From positions 1-64,000 of the forward strand of contig NZ_LQPG01000033.1 in the NCBI RefSeq assembly GCF_002102265.1: a stretch of 64,000 nt of DNA, in the 5' to 3' direction. The position numbers and the translations under genes were made by a program. This DNA is from Mycolicibacter longobardus (GTDB taxonomy: Bacteria > Actinomycetota > Actinomycetes > Mycobacteriales > Mycobacteriaceae). This document shows positions 25,646 through 34,850 of this stretch, piece by piece; the first letter of the stretch is position 1, and each line of letters opens with the position of its first letter. The notes beneath the pieces were generated by a model that was not told the origin of the DNA, ran no database searches, and saw only the letters and a program-made list of their open reading frames with translations.

Positions 25646-26698
25646 TCAGCCCTGCGAGGCCGGAATCGAGGCGGTCGGGGCGTCGTCGTCGGACGGGAAC
25701 TGGTGCACGGCGTACTTGTGAGTGCCCTCCAGCTCGTCCCGGATCACCGCCTGGGCGTTCGGCGGCAGGGTGTGCAGGATCTCCCGCACCCGGGCCTGAC
25801 GCCGGCCGACCGCCTGGCGCTCCGGCATGCCGGGACTGGCGACGATCTGCGGCGGCACACCCTCAACCTCGTCGACACCGCCGTCGGCGTGCCCGGCGTC
25901 GATGGCGGCCTGCTCGGCGGCGGCGGTGGCCTGGTCCTTCTCCTCGGACATGCCGATCGGGCCGATCCGGCGGCCGTTGAGGAACTGCTTGACGGCCGGC
26001 TCGTCGCTGGTCAGCAGCACCTCACGCGGACCGAACATCACCAGCTTCTTGCGGTACAGCATGCCGATGTTGTCCGGCACGGTGCGAACCACGTTGATGT
26101 TGTGCGTGACGATCAGGATGGTCGCGTCGATCTGGGCGTTGATGTCGATCAGCAGCTGGCTCAGGTAGGCGGTGCGGACCGGGTCCAGGCCCGAGTCCGG
26201 CTCGTCGACCAGGATGATCTTCGGGTCCAGCACCAGGGCGCGGGCCAGGCCGGCACGCTTGCGCATACCGCCGGAGATCTCACCCGGGAACTTGTAGCCG
26301 TCGTTGGGCATACCGACCAGGTCGAGCTTCTCCATGACGATGTCACGGATTTCCTTCTCGGACTTCTTGGTGTGCTCGCGCAGCGGGAAGGCGGTGTTGT
26401 CGTAGATGTTCATCGACCCGAACAGCGCGCCGTCCTGGAACAGCACCCCGAACAGCGTGCGGATCTCGTAGAGCTCCTTGGCCGAACACTGCAGGATGTC
26501 GGTGCCGTCGATGACGATCGAGCCGCGCTCCGGGCGCAGCAGGCCGATCAGCGACTTCAGGAAGACCGACTTGCCGGTACCGGACGGGCCCAGCATGACG
26601 CTCACCTCGCCAGCGGGGATCGTCAGTGTGACGTCCTCCCAGATTCGAGCTGATCCGAAGGACTTCGTCAGCCCGTTTACATCGATGGCTACACCCAT
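25646..26698 (-). CDS. mkl: Mce transporter ATP-binding protein (Mkl/MceG)
   Basis: This ABC ATPase powers the Mce lipid importers at the cytoplasmic face of the membrane. The 350-residue protein has Walker A GPSGTGKS near residue 39, the signature SGGMRKR, Walker B ILVDEPDSGLDP and the H-loop VTHN. A C-terminal extension with QFLNGRRIGPIGMSEEKD is typical of MceG. I placed the start at the ATG of MGVAIDVNGL, with GGAAGGA 12 bases upstream. It is transcribed towards rpoB but separated from it by the rpoB promoter. Confidence 0.92.
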   Translation of the reverse strand: MGVAIDVNGLTKSFGSARIWEDVTLTIPAGEVSVMLGPSGTGKSVFLKSLIGLLRPERGSIVIDGTDILQCSAKELYEIRTLFGVLFQDGALFGSMNIYDNTAFPLREHTKKSEKEIRDIVMEKLDLVGMPNDGYKFPGEISGGMRKRAGLARALVLDPKIILVDEPDSGLDPVRTAYLSQLLIDINAQIDATILIVTHNINVVRTVPDNIGMLYRKKLVMFGPREVLLTSDEPAVKQFLNGRRIGPIGMSEEKDQATAAAEQAAIDAGHADGGVDEVEGVPPQIVASPGMPERQAVGRRQARVREILHTLPPNAQAVIRDELEGTHKYAVHQFPSDDDAPTASIPASQG

Positions 26699-26894
26699 TG
26701 GTGAGGTCCTTCCGCAACGTCTCGTCGTGCCACGTCTGCCATTGTGGCTTGGGCCACTGTAGCGCACCGACGCGACCCTTATCTGCGGTCCGCCCCAGTC
26801 CGCCGACCTTCAATCCCCGGGAATCCATCGGCACCCCGCTGCGGGCGCCGAGAATCAGCCGTTGACCCTGGCCGGGGTTCCGCGGGCTGAAACA

Positions 26895-26935
26895 GCCGAA
26901 GCCCCCGGAACCTCACGGGTCCCGGGGGCTTCGGC
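26895..26935 (-). terminator. Terminator of the rplJ-rplL operon
   Basis: A 14-base stem, GCCGAAGCCCCCGG and its complement, encloses a short loop and is followed on the minus strand by TGTTTC. It starts ten bases past the rplL stop codon. Confidence 0.78.
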
Positions 26936-26944
26936 CGTACTGAA

Positions 26945-27334
26945 CTACTTGACGGTGACGGTGGCGCCGGCAGCCTCGAGCTTGGCCTTGGCCTCCTCGG
27001 CAGCCTCCTTGGCGACCTTCTCCAGCAGCGGCTTGGGAGCGCCGTCGACCAGGTCCTTGGCCTCCTTGAGGCCCAGGCCGGACACGACCTCGCGGACCAC
27101 CTTGATGACGCCGATCTTCTTCTCGCCGGCCGACTCCAGGATGACGTCGAACTCGGACTGCTCCTCGCCGGCCTCAGCGGCGGCGGGGGCAGCACCCGGA
27201 GCGGCGGCAACGGCGACCGGAGCCGCAGCGGTGACGTCGAAGGTCTCCTCGAACTGCTTCACGAAGTCCGACAGCTCCAGCAGGGTCATCTCTTTGAAGA
27301 CGTCGAGCAGCTCGTCGGTGGAAAGTTTGGCCAT
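26945..27334 (-). CDS. rplL: 50S ribosomal protein L7/L12
   Basis: L7/L12 forms the flexible stalk that recruits translation factors to the ribosome. The 129-residue protein has the N-terminal dimerisation helices ([20 protein letters not shown]), an Ala/Gly/Pro-rich hinge near residues 38-52, and the C-terminal factor-binding domain [20 protein letters not shown]. It follows rplJ by 53 bases. Confidence 0.97.
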   Translation of the reverse strand: MAKLSTDELLDVFKEMTLLELSDFVKQFEETFDVTAAAPVAVAAAPGAAPAAAEAGEEQSEFDVILESAGEKKIGVIKVVREVVSGLGLKEAKDLVDGAPKPLLEKVAKEAAEEAKAKLEAAGATVTVK

Positions 27335-27387
27335 GATTTCGGTCCTTTCTGATTCCGGTTAGGAAGTTGGGTTTGGGTTATGCGTGG

Positions 27388-28011
27388 TTATTCGGTTGTC
27401 TCGGCCGGAGCCTCGGCGGTTTCGGCCGGAGCCTCGGTCTCGGCAGGGGCTTCGGTCTCGGCCGGGGCCGCGGCGGCAGCCGGTGCCGCCGCAGCCTCGG
27501 CAGGCTTCTTCTCCTGCAGCGCCGCGGCCAGGCGGGCCATCTGCGACGCCGGGGCGGCGAAGAGGCCGGCGGCCTTGGACAGGTTGGCCTTCATGGCACC
27601 GGCCATCTTGGCCAGCAGCACCTCGCGCGACTCCAGGTCGGCGATGCGCTCCACCTCGGCGACGCTGAGCGCGTGGCCGTCCATGTAGCCGCCCTTGATG
27701 ACCAGCGCCTTGTGGTCCTTGGCGAACTTCTTGATGGCCTTGGCGGCATCGACCGGCTCACCCCGGACGAACGCGATCGCCGTCGGGCCGGCGAAGAGCT
27801 CATCGAGCCCCTCCACCCCGGCCTCGGCAGCGGCGCGCTTGACCAGTGTGTTCTTGGCCACCGTGTAGGTGGCCGAACCGGCGAGCGAACGCCGCAGCTC
27901 GGCCAGGTTCGCAACCGTCAGACCGCGGTACTCGGTGATCACGGTGGCGGTCGAGTCGTTGAACTGCTCGACGATGTCCGCGACGGCGGCGGTCTTGTCA
28001 GCCCGCGCCAT
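27388..28011 (-). CDS. rplJ: 50S ribosomal protein L10
   Basis: L10 anchors the L7/L12 stalk to 23S rRNA. The start is the ATG of [19 protein letters not shown], preceded by AGGAGG. At 207 residues it is longer than the 178 of H37Rv as I recall it. The extra length is a repetitive acidic tail, with units such as [20 protein letters not shown] encoded by a roughly 18-base DNA repeat (about 27391-27480). The globular part looks complete. Confidence 0.96.
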   Translation of the reverse strand: MARADKTAAVADIVEQFNDSTATVITEYRGLTVANLAELRRSLAGSATYTVAKNTLVKRAAAEAGVEGLDELFAGPTAIAFVRGEPVDAAKAIKKFAKDHKALVIKGGYMDGHALSVAEVERIADLESREVLLAKMAGAMKANLSKAAGLFAAPASQMARLAAALQEKKPAEAAAAPAAAAAPAETEAPAETEAPAETAEAPAETTE

Positions 28012-28078
28012 GCATACCTCCTCGGGGTCGCTGTACTTGTCGTACTTGTCCAGGTGAACCACCCGAGAAACGAACGAA

Positions 28079-28106
28079 CGCCCCGACGCAGGAAGCGGTC
28101 GGGGCG
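28079..28106 (-). promoter_or_regulatory. Hairpin in the rplJ leader, possible attenuator (L10 leader)
   Basis: A perfect nine-base stem, CGCCCCGAC / GTCGGGGCG, with a ten-base loop is followed on the minus strand by TTCGTTCGTTTC. It lies about 70 bases before the rplJ start. Rho-independent terminator shape inside a ribosomal protein leader suggests feedback by L10 or L10-L12, as in other bacteria. I cannot confirm the L10-binding fold by eye. Confidence 0.5.
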
Positions 28107-28221
28107 TCACGAATACGTGCCGGCGGGGCCGGTGCCTCGTCCTCCTGCGTGGGCCGCCGGGATGTTCCCGGACCTTCAACCGATTGCTCGGTGACCGACG
28201 GTCTTCGGTGGATCGCCACAC

Positions 28222-28251
28222 ACCATAGCGTGACGAGGCCCGATCAGCCAA
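28222..28251 (-). promoter_or_regulatory. Promoter of the rplJ-rplL operon
   Basis: On the minus strand TTGGCT (28251-28246), an 18-base spacer and TATGGT (28227-28222) fit a SigA promoter. The predicted start near 28215 gives a leader of about 205 bases containing the 28079-28106 hairpin. Confidence 0.5.
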
Positions 28252-28273
28252 AACGGGCGCCGTCGGCCGAGGG

Positions 28274-28714
28274 TCAGGCGTTCACGACGCCGACCACCAA
28301 CAGCACGAAGATCACCGCCAACATCGCCACCCGCAACCAGTGCAGCCGATCCCAGCGCGCCGCAAGCACTCGGGACACCTCGTCGGCGCTGCGCCACGCT
28401 GCGATCTTGTTGTTGATCGGCACCAGCACCAGCACCGACAGCAGCGCAACGACCACCATCAGGCCCACGCCGGCACCGATGAGCCACCGCTGCGGACCGG
28501 CGACGGCGGCGGCCCCGACCAACAGCGCCAACGCGGTCAGGTACCAAAACGGCATCACCTTCCCCAGCAGTCCGGCGCCGTCACCGCGGGCGGCCCAGAA
28601 GGCGTCGTCGGGCAGCCGCCCGACGATTGGGCGAAAGAACGCCGCCACTGCGAACTCCGAACCCACCAAGGCCCCGACCACCACCAGCGCAAGTATCTCC
28701 ACAATCTGCTTCAC
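28274..28714 (-). CDS. DUF1772 membrane protein
   Basis: The 146-residue protein has four hydrophobic segments (about residues 5-25, 55-73, 78-98 and 128-145) and a polar loop with [11 protein letters not shown], a hallmark of DUF1772 proteins related to anthrone oxygenases. The reaction in mycobacteria is unknown. GTG start. It is divergent from an HxlR regulator 71 bases away, which probably controls it. I recall no homologue between rplJ and the ROK gene in H37Rv. Confidence 0.72.
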   Translation of the reverse strand: MKQIVEILALVVVGALVGSEFAVAAFFRPIVGRLPDDAFWAARGDGAGLLGKVMPFWYLTALALLVGAAAVAGPQRWLIGAGVGLMVVVALLSVLVLVPINNKIAAWRSADEVSRVLAARWDRLHWLRVAMLAVIFVLLVVGVVNA

Positions 28715-28735
28715 AACAGTCGACTGTGACGTCTA

Positions 28736-28773
28736 TGCTGACAAAAAACAAGGTACTGACAAATTAGTCAGCA
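28736..28773. promoter_or_regulatory. Candidate HxlR operator in the divergent promoter region
   Basis: Two nested inverted repeats lie between the divergent genes. The outer arms are TGCTGAC (28736-28742) and GTCAGCA (28767-28773). The inner arms are CTGAC (28756-28760) and GTCAG (28767-28771), spaced by six bases. HxlR proteins usually repress the gene next door through such sites. Confidence 0.45.
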
Positions 28774-28785
28774 TTAGGAGCGCTG

Positions 28786-29109
28786 GTGGCGGCATCAAGA
28801 ACAATCGTCAGCGACTGCCCGATCGACGCCGCGCTGTCGGTCATCAACGGCCGTTGGAAGGGCACCATCCTGTGGCGCCTGGCCGACGGGCCGATGCGCA
28901 CCGCCGAGCTACGGCGCAGCATTCCGGGCATCACCGAACGGATGCTCATCCGTCATCTGCACGAGCTCGTCGCCGACGGGATCATCGAGCGGCACGACGC
29001 CGGCACCGTGCCGCCATGTGTGCACTATTCGGTCTCGGAGTACGGGACGACGCTGGCTCCGGTACTGGCCCAGCTGTGCGAGTGGGGCCGCGTCCACCTG
29101 TCGCGTTGA
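28786..29109 (+). CDS. HxlR family transcriptional regulator
   Basis: The 107-residue MarR-like winged-helix protein has the HxlR hallmarks. Cys11 lies in SDCPIDAALSVINGRWKGTI, followed by LWRLADGPMRTAELRRSIPG and ITERMLIRHLHELVADGIIE. Several HxlR members sense electrophiles through this N-terminal cysteine. GTG start; its gene is divergent from the DUF1772 gene and convergent with the ROK kinase. Confidence 0.85.
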   Translation: MAASRTIVSDCPIDAALSVINGRWKGTILWRLADGPMRTAELRRSIPGITERMLIRHLHELVADGIIERHDAGTVPPCVHYSVSEYGTTLAPVLAQLCEWGRVHLSR

Positions 29110-29127
29110 CTCTGCACCCGCACAACA

Positions 29128-30042
29128 TCAAGGCAGGGTGGCCAGCACCCCCGCGCCCACCAGCCCGGCCTCACCACCGAGTTCGGCGGGCACCACCCGC
29201 AGGCCGGCCAGGAAGTCCAACCCGGCACGCTCGGCCAGCGCCGCCCACAGCGGGTCGAACAACAAGGCGCCGGATCTGGCGACTCCCCCGCCGATCACCA
29301 CCAGATCCAGGTCGCACACCGCCGCCACCGAGGCGATCATCACCGCCAGCGCGTCGGTGCCGCGCCGGAACGCCCGCAGGGCCACCGGGTCGCCGGCTTC
29401 GGCGGCGTCACCGAGCGCCTTGGCATCCGCCGCGGTCCCCTCCGGCGCCCACCCGTTGGCCAGCGCCCAACGCACCATCGACGGGCCGGATGCGATGGTC
29501 TCCACACAGCCCCGGCCCCCGCAGCGGCACAACTCGCCGTCGGGGTCGACGATGACGTGCCCGACGTGCCCCGCGTTGCCGGAGCGGCCGTGGAAGGGGG
29601 CGCCATCGAGGACCAGGCCGCCGCCCACCCCCGTCGAGACCACCATGCCCAGCATGGATCGCGTTCCTCGGCCCGCCCCGTAGCGATGTTCGCCGAGCGC
29701 CATGCACAGGCCGTCGCCGCCCAACCGGACCGATACTCCGGGCACCGCGGCGGCGACCCGGTCACGCAGGGCGAAACCGCGCCAGCCGGGGATGTTGATC
29801 GGGCTGACCGTCCCGGCGTTGACGTCGACGGGCCCGGCCGAGCCGATCCCGACCGCGTCGACCCGGCCCCCGGCCTGCGCGAGGGCGCCGTCGATCAGCT
29901 CGGCCACCACCGACCACACCACCTCGGTGCCCTGATCGGCCCGGGTGGGCAGGGTGGCGGTGTAGGTCAGTGCTCCGTCGGCGTCCACCAGCCCGGCGGC
30001 GATCTTGGTGCCGCCGACGTCCAGCGCCAGTACGCCGGCCAT
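29128..30042 (-). CDS. ROK family sugar kinase (Rv0650-like)
   Basis: The 304-residue kinase should phosphorylate a hexose, probably glucose or mannose. It has the ATP site DVGGTKIAAG near residue 8, the catalytic block SGNAGHVGHVIVDPDG, and the ROK zinc motif GHxGH plus CRCGGRGCVE. The ATG shares one base with the mannosidase stop (TGATG), so the kinase may act on sugar released by that enzyme. In H37Rv fabD2 lies between the two; here it is absent. Confidence 0.88.
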   Translation of the reverse strand: MAGVLALDVGGTKIAAGLVDADGALTYTATLPTRADQGTEVVWSVVAELIDGALAQAGGRVDAVGIGSAGPVDVNAGTVSPINIPGWRGFALRDRVAAAVPGVSVRLGGDGLCMALGEHRYGAGRGTRSMLGMVVSTGVGGGLVLDGAPFHGRSGNAGHVGHVIVDPDGELCRCGGRGCVETIASGPSMVRWALANGWAPEGTAADAKALGDAAEAGDPVALRAFRRGTDALAVMIASVAAVCDLDLVVIGGGVARSGALLFDPLWAALAERAGLDFLAGLRVVPAELGGEAGLVGAGVLATLP

Positions 30043-33000
30043 CAGTCGAGACCCACCGCGCCGGGGGCCAGCACCGTCATCGGCACCGCCGGCGAGTACG
30101 CCAACGCGCCCGCACCGCCGACCCGGACCAGTGCCCACCAGGCTCCGGGCTGAACCCAGGCCGGCGGAGCGATCACGAAGCTCAACTGGACCCGGCCACC
30201 GGCCGGCACCACCGCGCCCACCGAGGCCGGGCCGGCCCACTCCCAGGTGCCCCACGGGCTGATCAGATGAGCCTCCACCGCCAGGTCGGCACGCGCATCG
30301 GTGCCGACGGTGACCGTCAGCCGCGCAGACCGACCCGCGGTCACCTCGACCCCGCCGGGATCGTCGAGGTAGACCAGCCGGTCGGGACCCGGATCGCCGA
30401 CGCGCACCACCGTCACGTCTTCGACCGGCTGGCGCCAGGACCGCGGCACGTCGCCGGTCAGGTCGAGCCGGGCGCGGACGGGATAGAGCCCCGGAGCGGC
30501 ATCCGGCGGCACCGTCACCGCTATCGGAGTGCGTGCGTGCTCCCCCGCCGCCAGCCGCACGTCTTGTTCGGCCGGCGTGGCCGTCCAGCCGTCCGGGCAG
30601 GCCAGCGTCACCGCGCCGGACAGTGCCGCGTCGACGCAGTCGCTGGCCACGCTCAGCTCCAGGTTCAGCTGCTCGCCCGGCGCTGCGTCCACCCGGTGCG
30701 GATGCAGGGTGGGAGTCACCGGCAGTCCGCCCAGCGGCGCCGGCCCACGGTTGTGCAGCCAGTAGCGGGCGTACAGCGGCTGCGCGGCTTCGGCATCGGA
30801 GCCCAAAGGGCCGCCGGCGCCCACACTTTCAACGCCGAGCCGGGCGGTGACGGTGGCGATCTCGTAGCCGTGCAGCCGGTCCGGGGCTGGGTGCTCGCGC
30901 GGCTGCTCCAGCAGGTCGGCGCGGCCCAGCACCGTCACCGGGCCCAGGTCGCTGCGCAGCCTGACCGCGGTGTCGGTCCCGTGGGTTTCCACCAGCCGCA
31001 GGGTGACGGTCTTCGGCTCGACGGGCGTTGCACTGCCGCGTGCCATCGGGTTGCCGGCCGCCTTGAGCGCCCCCAGGCCGACACCCTCGACCGGATCGAC
31101 GCTCAGCAGCGAGCCACTGGCCGGCAGCGGGCCGGAGCCCCCGGCCACCGGCACGGCTCGCAGCGGGTCGGCGAATTCCGCGCTGCGTGCCGGGATCCCC
31201 GCCTGCCGCCAGTCGCCGTCGCCGGCCACCAGCGCGTAGTCGAAGGTGTGCGTCCAGTGCATCAGTTGGAAAGCGCTGCCGTCGGGGGCGGTGCGGCGCG
31301 GGTCGTCGGTCCAGGACGCCGACGGCCAGCTGGTGCAGGACCGCAGTAGCGCGGTGTGCAGTGTGCCCGCCGAATCGACGGCGAAACTGGGCACGCCGCG
31401 GTTGATCAGTGCGACGGTGCGCGCCTCGAAGGGCTCCATCTCAGCGGGAGCATCCTGGTCCACCACGATCTCGGCGGCGGCCAGGTCGTCGGCCACTCGG
31501 GCGATCTCGGCCGACAGACCAGCCTCGTCACCGGCGGCGACGATCAGCACCGGCAGCGCACGCGGACCGGTCAGGTCGGCTCCGGGAACCCACACCTCGG
31601 TGAGCGGTTTCTCCGCGGGCACCCAGACCCGGGCCCGCCCGTGCCGCTCGAGCTGGCGGTGCAGCTCGGCGGCGTAGGCGGGATCGGCGACGTCCAGCAG
31701 CGCTTTGGTGAAGGTGTTGCGGTCCGGTCCGCCCAGCGCGATGCGGGTGTCGGGCAGGTTGGAGTCGACGTCGAGGTTGCCGTAGCGGGGACCGTCGCCG
31801 TCCGAACAGGTGGCGGTGACGCCCGCACGCACCAGCGCGACCATCAGATCCCGCGGCGCGGCCAGCCCGTCGGGGGTGATGACTTCGGCCACCGACACCG
31901 CCCGGCTGCCCCCGGCAACTCCGCCGACGCTGATCCGGGCCGTCGCGGACAGGCCGAACCAACGGTTGGCGGGCGTATCGAGGGTGCGGGGATGGCGCGC
32001 GGTGTCCACCGAACGCCCGCTGGGCTCATGCAGCAGGCCGAACCCGCGGCCGATGACGGCATCGGCCACCTCGGCGACCGGCATGGCGCCGGGCACCGGG
32101 CAGGGCCAGCGCAGCCGCAGCAGGTGGTCGGAGCCGGTGAACTCATCGATGGTCGTGGAGCAGTCCACCCGGTCCACGCCGTGCCACAGCGTCAGCGTCT
32201 GGGTGTAGGCCAGCACGTTGCGGATCCGTCCGGAGACCACCAGCCGCTCCCCCAACGGCCCGCGGTAGGCCTGCACGGTCACGTCGCGGGCAACCGCGGA
32301 GGTGAACAGGTTGCCGCTGGGCACCAGATGCCACGGCCCCTCACCGGACTGCGGGTGCCGGGGATATTCGTCGTAGACGGCGAGCTGGTTGCCCAGCCCG
32401 CCGTCGATGACCATTTCGCGGCCCCCGTGCAGCCAGGACGTGATGCCGCCGCCGCGGGCCGGGTCGGCGGTCAGCCGGTGGTGCTCATTGCCGATCCGGG
32501 TGCCGGGCACCGGCTGCCAGCCCGGCGCGTCCGGGGCGGGGATCAGCCGGTAGGACCGCCAGCCCAGCGACGGCACGTCGCGGGCCAGCCAGCTGACCGT
32601 GGTGCCGTCGTGCTCCACCTGGGCGGGCAGTTCGGTGCCGTCGGTGTCGATGACGCGCGCCCCGGCCGCCAGTGGCTTCTCCAACCGCACCGTGACCACG
32701 TCGGTGCGTCGCTGCGCCACCGGGTTCCACACCACAACCCCCGCGCCGTCCGCGTCCCCGGCGTCCACCAGCCCCGACAGCACCGCCAACGCGTTGTCGC
32801 GGGCGTCGGCGCCCAGTTGCCAGGCGTCGCGCCAGCCGGTCAGCAGGTCCAGGTAGACCTGGTCGGCCTCCGAACCGGTGATGGCGTCGTGGTGGGCGCC
32901 GTAACACAGTTGCGCCCACGCTTTGGCCAACGCCGCCTCCGGGTAGTCCGCCCCGGTCAGGGCCGCGGCGAACACGCCGAAGCGCTCCGCGCCCAGCACC

Positions 33001-34232
33001 GCCTGTTCGGCGGCCCGGTTGGCCTGCTTGGTGTCGATATAGGAGACGTGGCAGCCGGTGTAGATCGGGTTCATGTCGCGGGTCTGCGGGGACGGCGCGG
33101 CGCCGCGCTCGTCCAGTTCGGCGCGCACCGCGGCGAAGAACTCACTCGGCAGGGCGCAGACGAACCTGGGCCAGGTGTAGCGGGCGTTCCAGTCCCGGTG
33201 GATCTCGGTGATCCAGCGGTTCGGCGGAGTGAAGTCGGTGCCCACCGGCAGCAGCACGTTGCGGGTGGCGGCGATCTTCTTCATCTCGGTGAACAACCGG
33301 TAGACGTCGTCCTCGGCGTCGGCCAGGGTTTCCTGGGCGTCCATCCACCAGCCGGCCGCGTAGTGCGCGGGCATGTAGTGGGTCAGCAGGCCGCGTCCCG
33401 ACGGCGCGATCCATTCGAATTCGGATGGGAACTGCATCCGGCGCGGATCGCCGCCATCAGCCATCGGCCCCCACTGGTGGAACGGTCCGCGGGCCCAGGC
33501 GCTGGAGGTCAGCCCGGCGTCGGCGACCAGTCCGGGGAACTGCGGGTCGTGCCCGAACACGTCGAGCTGCCAGGCCGTCGCTGGATCGGCGCCCATGATG
33601 TCGCGCTGGAACCCCAGACCCGTCACCAGGTTCCGAATCGTCGTCTCGGCATCGGTGAGGTTGGTCGACGGCTCGTTGTAGGTGCCGCCCATCACCTCGA
33701 CCCGGCCCTGCGCCATCAGCTCGCGCAGTTCGGCGCGGTCCTCGGGGTGGGTGTCCCAGTACGGCTTGAGGTAGTCGACCTCGGCCAGCACGAACTTGTA
33801 CTCGGGGTTGTCCCGGGCCCAGTCCAGGTGACCGCGCACCAGGCTGAAGCCGTTGGTCTGCCGGCACGCGCCGAGCGGGTTCTCGGTCCACACGCTGGTG
33901 TAGTTGGCCTGGGTGTTCCACCACACCGGGTCGTAGTGGAAGTGGCCCACCATGAACATCGTCCAACCGGGTTCGGCCACGGTGAACTCAAAACCCGTGG
34001 TGCCGTTGACCCGGGCCGCCCGCTGCTGTCCGGGCACCGGGTTCTCGACGGTCACCGGCACCTCGATGACACCGCTGCCCGCCTCGGCGACGGCTTCCCC
34101 GGCCAGGCCGTCGCCGTCGATCCGGACCGATGTCGGCACGTCGGCGTCGGCATAGCTCACCCGCACCAGCTGCACGGGCACACCGGCCGGCCCGACGAAC
34201 TTCTCGGTCGATTCGGCCTCCAGGATCCGCAT
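30042..34232 (-). CDS. Alpha-mannosidase, glycoside hydrolase family 38 (Rv0648-like)
   Basis: The 1396-residue enzyme should remove alpha-linked mannose from mannosylated glycans. The N-terminal zinc and catalytic segment GHFHYDPVWW lies near residues 96-105. A second conserved block, WQLDVFGHDPQFP, is near residue 212. The C-terminal third holds beta-sandwich domains with repeated P-G-L-Y-P-V-type turns. It is longer than the roughly 1215 residues I recall for Rv0648. No signal peptide is evident, so it may act in the cytoplasm. Confidence 0.85.
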   Translation of the reverse strand: MRILEAESTEKFVGPAGVPVQLVRVSYADADVPTSVRIDGDGLAGEAVAEAGSGVIEVPVTVENPVPGQQRAARVNGTTGFEFTVAEPGWTMFMVGHFHYDPVWWNTQANYTSVWTENPLGACRQTNGFSLVRGHLDWARDNPEYKFVLAEVDYLKPYWDTHPEDRAELRELMAQGRVEVMGGTYNEPSTNLTDAETTIRNLVTGLGFQRDIMGADPATAWQLDVFGHDPQFPGLVADAGLTSSAWARGPFHQWGPMADGGDPRRMQFPSEFEWIAPSGRGLLTHYMPAHYAAGWWMDAQETLADAEDDVYRLFTEMKKIAATRNVLLPVGTDFTPPNRWITEIHRDWNARYTWPRFVCALPSEFFAAVRAELDERGAAPSPQTRDMNPIYTGCHVSYIDTKQANRAAEQAVLGAERFGVFAAALTGADYPEAALAKAWAQLCYGAHHDAITGSEADQVYLDLLTGWRDAWQLGADARDNALAVLSGLVDAGDADGAGVVVWNPVAQRRTDVVTVRLEKPLAAGARVIDTDGTELPAQVEHDGTTVSWLARDVPSLGWRSYRLIPAPDAPGWQPVPGTRIGNEHHRLTADPARGGGITSWLHGGREMVIDGGLGNQLAVYDEYPRHPQSGEGPWHLVPSGNLFTSAVARDVTVQAYRGPLGERLVVSGRIRNVLAYTQTLTLWHGVDRVDCSTTIDEFTGSDHLLRLRWPCPVPGAMPVAEVADAVIGRGFGLLHEPSGRSVDTARHPRTLDTPANRWFGLSATARISVGGVAGGSRAVSVAEVITPDGLAAPRDLMVALVRAGVTATCSDGDGPRYGNLDVDSNLPDTRIALGGPDRNTFTKALLDVADPAYAAELHRQLERHGRARVWVPAEKPLTEVWVPGADLTGPRALPVLIVAAGDEAGLSAEIARVADDLAAAEIVVDQDAPAEMEPFEARTVALINRGVPSFAVDSAGTLHTALLRSCTSWPSASWTDDPRRTAPDGSAFQLMHWTHTFDYALVAGDGDWRQAGIPARSAEFADPLRAVPVAGGSGPLPASGSLLSVDPVEGVGLGALKAAGNPMARGSATPVEPKTVTLRLVETHGTDTAVRLRSDLGPVTVLGRADLLEQPREHPAPDRLHGYEIATVTARLGVESVGAGGPLGSDAEAAQPLYARYWLHNRGPAPLGGLPVTPTLHPHRVDAAPGEQLNLELSVASDCVDAALSGAVTLACPDGWTATPAEQDVRLAAGEHARTPIAVTVPPDAAPGLYPVRARLDLTGDVPRSWRQPVEDVTVVRVGDPGPDRLVYLDDPGGVEVTAGRSARLTVTVGTDARADLAVEAHLISPWGTWEWAGPASVGAVVPAGGRVQLSFVIAPPAWVQPGAWWALVRVGGAGALAYSPAVPMTVLAPGAVGLD

Positions 34233-34305
34233 GGCACAAACCTACGGATGCGCGGCGGCTGCATGGCGCCTTTCGGCGACCGGGCGTGCCTGGCAGGCTC
34301 GGGGT

Positions 34306-34833
34306 ATGCCCGTCACCAGTGATGTACTGGCCGACCAACTCGACTGGCACTGGCAGCACCTGCTGCGCCCGCGGTTGGACGGCCTCAGCGACGACGAGTA
34401 CCTGTGGGAGCCGGTGCCGGACTGCTGGAACGTGCGCCCCGGCAGAATCGACTTCGCGTTTCCGTCGCCGGTGCCGGCACCGTTCACCACCATCGCCTGG
34501 CGGATGACGCACATCACCGTCGGCGTGTTCGCGATGCGCAACCATCACCACTTCGCCGGCCCGCCGGCCGACTACGACACCTGGCCGTATGCGCTGGACG
34601 CCGCCACCGCGCTGCACCAGCTCGACGACGCCTACGCACGCTGGATCGCCGGGGTGCGTGGCCTCGACGAGCCCGCGTTGGCCCGGCCGATCGGACCGGC
34701 CGAGGGACCGTGGGCCGACCACACCATGGCGCAGCTGGTCCTGCACATCCACCGCGAAGCCATCCACCACGGAGCCGAGATCGCGTGCCTGCGGGATCTG
34801 TACGTTCACCGGACAGAGAACTTCCGCCGCTGA
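34306..34833 (+). CDS. DinB-like metal-binding protein
   Basis: The 175-residue four-helix protein belongs to the DinB/DUF664 superfamily. Histidines typical of the metal site lie in MTHITVGVFAMRNHHHF and LVLHIHREAIHHGAEI. Relatives include mycothiol-dependent enzymes and thiol S-transferases, but the specific activity cannot be read here. I chose the ATG at 34306 (MPVTSDVLADQLDWHW). It stands 17 bases before the ABC1 kinase gene. Confidence 0.78.
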   Translation: MPVTSDVLADQLDWHWQHLLRPRLDGLSDDEYLWEPVPDCWNVRPGRIDFAFPSPVPAPFTTIAWRMTHITVGVFAMRNHHHFAGPPADYDTWPYALDAATALHQLDDAYARWIAGVRGLDEPALARPIGPAEGPWADHTMAQLVLHIHREAIHHGAEIACLRDLYVHRTENFRR

Positions 34834-34850
34834 TTTGGCAGACTGCAGCA

